Assembly (NCBI GenBank): GCA_046724035.1
Contig: JBKOVT010000259.1
Span: 1 to 16,914 of the forward strand
DNA length: 16,914 nt
Reading direction: 5' to 3'
Origin: DATARH01 sp046724035
GTDB lineage: Bacteria > Pseudomonadota > Alphaproteobacteria > ATCC43930 > CGMCC-115725
The notes under the pieces were generated by a model. The model did no database searches, was not told the origin of the DNA, and saw only the letters and a list, made by a program, of their open reading frames with translations. Positions 14,524 through 16,914 of this stretch are shown in pieces. Each line of letters opens with the position of its first letter. Within the stretch, counting starts at the first letter, position 1. The position numbers and the translations under genes were made by a program.

Positions 14524-15894
14524 TTAGTGCGTTGCGAGCCGAGCCACGCCCGCGACATCCGCCAGCGCGTCGAGGCCAAGGATAGCCGCGCGCAATTCGC
14601 GGGCGCGCGCGGCGCCGAGAACCGGCTCGGCGAGCGCATCGAATTTGGCGACGAGCCGCTCGCGTTGCCCGGCAATATCGCCATTCGGAATGCCGGCGTC
14701 ATGGCTCGCCTTCAAGACGCGGCCATCGGTTAGCGTGACCTGCAGCTCTGCCTTGGCTTGCGGCCAGCCCTCGCGGAAATCGAGCGCGAGCTTGTCGCGC
14801 AATCGCACGAGCGCCGAATCGGTCGCCGTCTCACTGCTGTAGGCGGCGAGGCTCGCAGTATCGACACCTGACAACGCCATCGCGACGGTCTGGCGCAGGC
14901 TGAACTTGGCTTCGAGCCCGTCGGTCGGCGCCGGGATATTGCACACGCGCTCGGTGCTGCGGTCGAGCGACAGCGTCATGCGCGCGATCTGCTCCGGCTT
15001 GACGCCGTGCCGTTCGCGGATCTCGCGGGCGGATTCAATCGGGCCGTGCGTCAGGTAACAGGCGGCATGGTATTTGAACAGATTGGCGAAAATGTGAAAG
15101 CCGTCCGCCGGCTCAGCGAGCGCCGCTTCGGCGTTGAAATCGGGGCCGTGCGTCAGCGCGAACCCCTGCTCGCATTCGACGAGATCGGGGCGGCTCGAAA
15201 AGCCGCGCGCCGCGAGACGGGCCGCCAGCAATCCGCTCTGCGATGCCTTCCCGGCATGGAACGGCTTGCACATTGTGCCGAATTGCGATTTGAGTCCGGC
15301 CGCCTGCGTGCCGGCGATGCCGAGCGCGCGGGCTGTCGCCTCGGCATCAAGCCCGAGCAGATGCGCGCAGGCCGCGGCAGCGCCGAACGCGCCGATTGTC
15401 CCCGTCGCGTGAAAGCCGCGGTCGTAATGGCCGGGACGCAGGGCCATCCCGATCCGGCAGGCGGTCTCGTAACCGGCGACAAAAGCGGCGATGACATCGC
15501 GGCCCGTGCTGTTGCGCTGTTCGGCGAGCGCGATGAGTCCGGGCAGGATCGCGACAGAGGGATGCCCCGGCATCGCGAGATTGACATCGTCATAATCGAG
15601 CGCGTGACCGATGGCGCCGTTGACGAGCGCGGCGGATAAGGCGGGAAGCTTCGCTTTCCGGCCGATGATGCTGGCCTGCGCCGCGCCTCCGGCTTCGGCC
15701 AATTCGTCGAGCAGGATCGTCGCGAGCGGGTCGTCCGCTCCAGCGAGCGCGACGCCATAATAGTCGAGCACGCATTGCCGCGCCAATTCGCGCACCGGCT
15801 CCGGCAACATGTCGTAAGTCACCGCGCTCGCCTGCGCGGCGAGGGCTCGCGTGAGCGTTGTCGCGACCGTCGGGTCTGAAATATGGGTATCCAT
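14524..15894 (-). CDS. MmgE/PrpD family protein, canonical-site paralogue
   Basis: A 456-residue MmgE/PrpD protein. Compared with cis-aconitate decarboxylase as remembered, the key positions are largely kept: D100 with D102-D103 in GHALDYDDVN (96-105), H111 in MPGHPSVAILPG, H162 in GFHATGTIGAFG and K210 in TMCKPFHAGKAS (207-218); the Thr following the D-D pair is Val104. The lid-domain region HAACYLTHGPIES is also typical. Family members dehydrate, hydrate, isomerise or decarboxylate tricarboxylic or related acids; the substrate cannot be stated. The ATG at 15894 lies three bases after the EthD-like stop codon, so translation is probably coupled to it. The ribosome site is weak (GAAG about ten bases upstream). 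It precedes the REP-like element and the second paralogue in the same operon. Confidence 0.92.
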   Translation of the reverse strand: MDTHISDPTVATTLTRALAAQASAVTYDMLPEPVRELARQCVLDYYGVALAGADDPLATILLDELAEAGGAAQASIIGRKAKLPALSAALVNGAIGHALDYDDVNLAMPGHPSVAILPGLIALAEQRNSTGRDVIAAFVAGYETACRIGMALRPGHYDRGFHATGTIGAFGAAAACAHLLGLDAEATARALGIAGTQAAGLKSQFGTMCKPFHAGKASQSGLLAARLAARGFSSRPDLVECEQGFALTHGPDFNAEAALAEPADGFHIFANLFKYHAACYLTHGPIESAREIRERHGVKPEQIARMTLSLDRSTERVCNIPAPTDGLEAKFSLRQTVAMALSGVDTASLAAYSSETATDSALVRLRDKLALDFREGWPQAKAELQVTLTDGRVLKASHDAGIPNGDIAGQRERLVAKFDALAEPVLGAARARELRAAILGLDALADVAGVARLATH

Positions 15895-15897
15895 CGG

Positions 15898-16209
15898 CTA
15901 GATCTTCACTTCGCTGATTTGGATTGTGGGCTCGATGTCGGTGTAGTTCGGAATGTCGCCCATAATGTCCTGTGCGTGCGGCGCAAAGGCAGCCTGAAAC
16001 GCCTCGGCCGAGTCGCAATAGATGTGGCCCATCGCGATGAACGCCGCCGGCGCTCCGGGCGCCATGCCGGCAATGCCATGCTCGACCGACACGCGCTTGC
16101 ACGCCGATCCCAGCTTCTGTTGCACCATCGGCATGTGCTTCTCGCAGTAGTACGTCATGTCGAATTTGGCGCCGGGCCGGTTTGGATACAGCACGCTGAC
16201 CTTTATCAC
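15898..16209 (-). CDS. EthD family small protein
   Basis: A 103-residue single-domain protein of the EthD type (dimeric ferredoxin-like alpha/beta barrel). Characteristic features are the N-terminal strand MIKVSVLYPNRPGAKFDMTYY, the CEKHMPMVQQKLG segment (22-34, with the conserved HMP motif), FIAMGHIYCDSAEAFQAAF (57-75) and a C-terminal strand ISEVKI. EthD is required for ethyl tert-butyl ether degradation in Rhodococcus, but its reaction is not established; relatives include small decarboxylating or isomerising enzymes. The start is GTG at 16209, backed by GGGAG six bases upstream and by the family N-terminus. It lies 12 bases after the enoyl-CoA hydratase stop and three bases before the MmgE/PrpD ATG, so it is embedded in the operon and probably works on the same pathway intermediate. 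Confidence 0.87.
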   Translation of the reverse strand: MIKVSVLYPNRPGAKFDMTYYCEKHMPMVQQKLGSACKRVSVEHGIAGMAPGAPAAFIAMGHIYCDSAEAFQAAFAPHAQDIMGDIPNYTDIEPTIQISEVKI

Positions 16210-16221
16210 TGTTCGCTCCCT

Positions 16222-16914
16222 CTAGCGTCCTTTGAAGCGCGGCTTGCGCTTCTCGTTGAACGAGGCGATGCCCTCGCGCCGGTCCTCGGTCGGGACCATG
16301 CGGTTATAGGCCTCGATCTCGAACATCATGCCGCTCGCGAGGTCCATCTGCAGCCCGTAATGGATCGCATGCTTCGCCTGCCGCACCGAAATCGGCGCGT
16401 TGTCGGCGATGCGGCGCGCCGTCTGCATCGTCTCGGCAAGCAGCCGATCGGGCGCGCACAGCCGGTTGACCATGCCCCATTCATACGCCTCCTGCGCCGA
16501 GAACGGACGGCCGGTCAGGATGATCTCCTTGGCGCGCCGCTCGCCGACCGCGCGCGGCAAGTTCTGCGTGCCGCCAGCGCCGGGCATGATCCCGAGTGTC
16601 ACCTCGGTCAGCGCAAAGCGCGCCGTCTCGGCGGCATAGAGGAAGTCGCAGCACAGCGCCAATTCGCAGCCGCCGGCGTAGGCCGCGCCGTTGATCGCGC
16701 CGATCACCGGCACCGGACAGCCGATAAAGGCGCGCACCGCGCGTTCGAACAACAGATGCTGCGCCTGCCACACCTCGTCGGTCATGCCGAGGCGTTCCTT
16801 GAGGTCGCCGCCGGCGCAGAATGCCTTATCGCCGGCCCCGGTCATCAGGATGCAACGATAGGCGAGCGGGTCGCCATTGACCGCGTCGAAAAAATCGAGG
16901 AGGTCGCGTCCCAT
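16222..16914 (-). CDS. Enoyl-CoA hydratase/isomerase family protein, 5' end beyond window
   Basis: About 230 residues of a crotonase-fold enzyme are visible; the N-terminus (usually some 30 residues more, with the ITLNRP motif) lies past base 16914. The ATG formed by the last three bases is probably internal, because the family's NALS-type motif normally precedes this point. Counting from the first visible codon, the oxyanion-hole segments AFCAGGDLKE (31-40) and GAINGAAYAGGCELALCCDF (72-91) are intact, and both catalytic Glu positions of hydratases are present at E84 (CELAL) and E104 (TEVTLG), followed by PGAGGTQNLPR (111-121). Hydration of a 2-enoyl-CoA is thus likely, though isomerase or other crotonase activities are possible. 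It is the first visible gene of the operon with EthD and two MmgE/PrpD proteins. Confidence 0.92.
   Translation of the reverse strand: MGRDLLDFFDAVNGDPLAYRCILMTGAGDKAFCAGGDLKERLGMTDEVWQAQHLLFERAVRAFIGCPVPVIGAINGAAYAGGCELALCCDFLYAAETARFALTEVTLGIMPGAGGTQNLPRAVGERRAKEIILTGRPFSAQEAYEWGMVNRLCAPDRLLAETMQTARRIADNAPISVRQAKHAIHYGLQMDLASGMMFEIEAYNRMVPTEDRREGIASFNEKRKPRFKGR

Noticed and set aside
13564..14733. 389-codon plus-strand frame across the two MmgE/PrpD genes
   Set aside because: It is antisense to two clear family members and runs through the REP-like element; composition is Arg/Ala-rich without motifs.
15007..15639. 210-codon plus-strand frame opposite the canonical MmgE/PrpD gene
   Set aside because: Antisense shadow of a gene with conserved active-site motifs; no support of its own.
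13087..15894. Itaconate pathway (cis-aconitate decarboxylase) as the firm function of the MmgE/PrpD pair
   Set aside because: Some active-site positions match one paralogue, but the other lacks them and no citramalyl-CoA lyase gene is in the window; substrate cannot be assigned.
16222..16914. Complete enoyl-CoA hydratase starting at the last ATG of the window
   Set aside because: The visible protein begins inside the fold, missing the usual first strands and ITLNRP motif, so the gene continues past the edge.

Overview
The window is GC-rich DNA with tightly packed genes, Shine-Dalgarno sites of the GGAG/AGGAG type, and a gene content (NDUFA9-like protein, AmpG, TakP-like TRAP binding protein, CaiB/BaiF CoA-transferase, MmgE/PrpD pairs) typical of a metabolically versatile alphaproteobacterium, probably Hyphomicrobiales or Rhodospirillales-like. 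The assignment rests on protein style only. There is no rRNA, tRNA, CRISPR array, phage gene or transposase in the window. The longest stretch without a gene is about 150 bases, at 11730-11878.

Left block (1-5194, all minus strand, read right to left): an ArsB/NhaD-type ion-transporter-superfamily permease, a TakP-like TRAP solute-binding protein with no DctQ/DctM beside it, an NDUFA9-like NAD(P)-binding protein, an exported cyclophilin and an AmpG-like permease cut by the window edge. Gaps are 50-100 bases, so some of these may share a transcript. The last three look like envelope or housekeeping genes; the first two look like a transport pair.

Middle block (5252-10518): an aldo/keto reductase and a short-chain dehydrogenase-like protein whose active-site residues are replaced (plus strand); a strong hairpin terminator; an isocitrate lyase/PEP mutase family lyase (minus); an exported protein of unknown function (plus); and, on the minus strand, a class III CoA-transferase followed by a small lipoprotein. 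A 20-codon leader ORF may precede the CoA-transferase.

Right block (10560-16914): an unknown five-helix membrane protein (minus) diverges from an acyl-CoA dehydrogenase (plus). The dehydrogenase converges, with a 4-base overlap, on a minus-strand operon of enoyl-CoA hydratase (cut by the window edge), an EthD-like protein and two different MmgE/PrpD paralogues. A REP-like paired-hairpin element separates the two paralogues.

Taken together, CoA activation (CaiB), desaturation (acyl-CoA dehydrogenase), hydration (enoyl-CoA hydratase), MmgE/PrpD chemistry, a C-C lyase of the methylisocitrate lyase type and two oxidoreductases suggest degradation of an unidentified branched or alicyclic carboxylic acid. 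No known complete pathway matches the set. The best candidates for something undescribed are the double MmgE/PrpD-EthD operon, the binding protein/permease pairing and the SDR with no catalytic residues.
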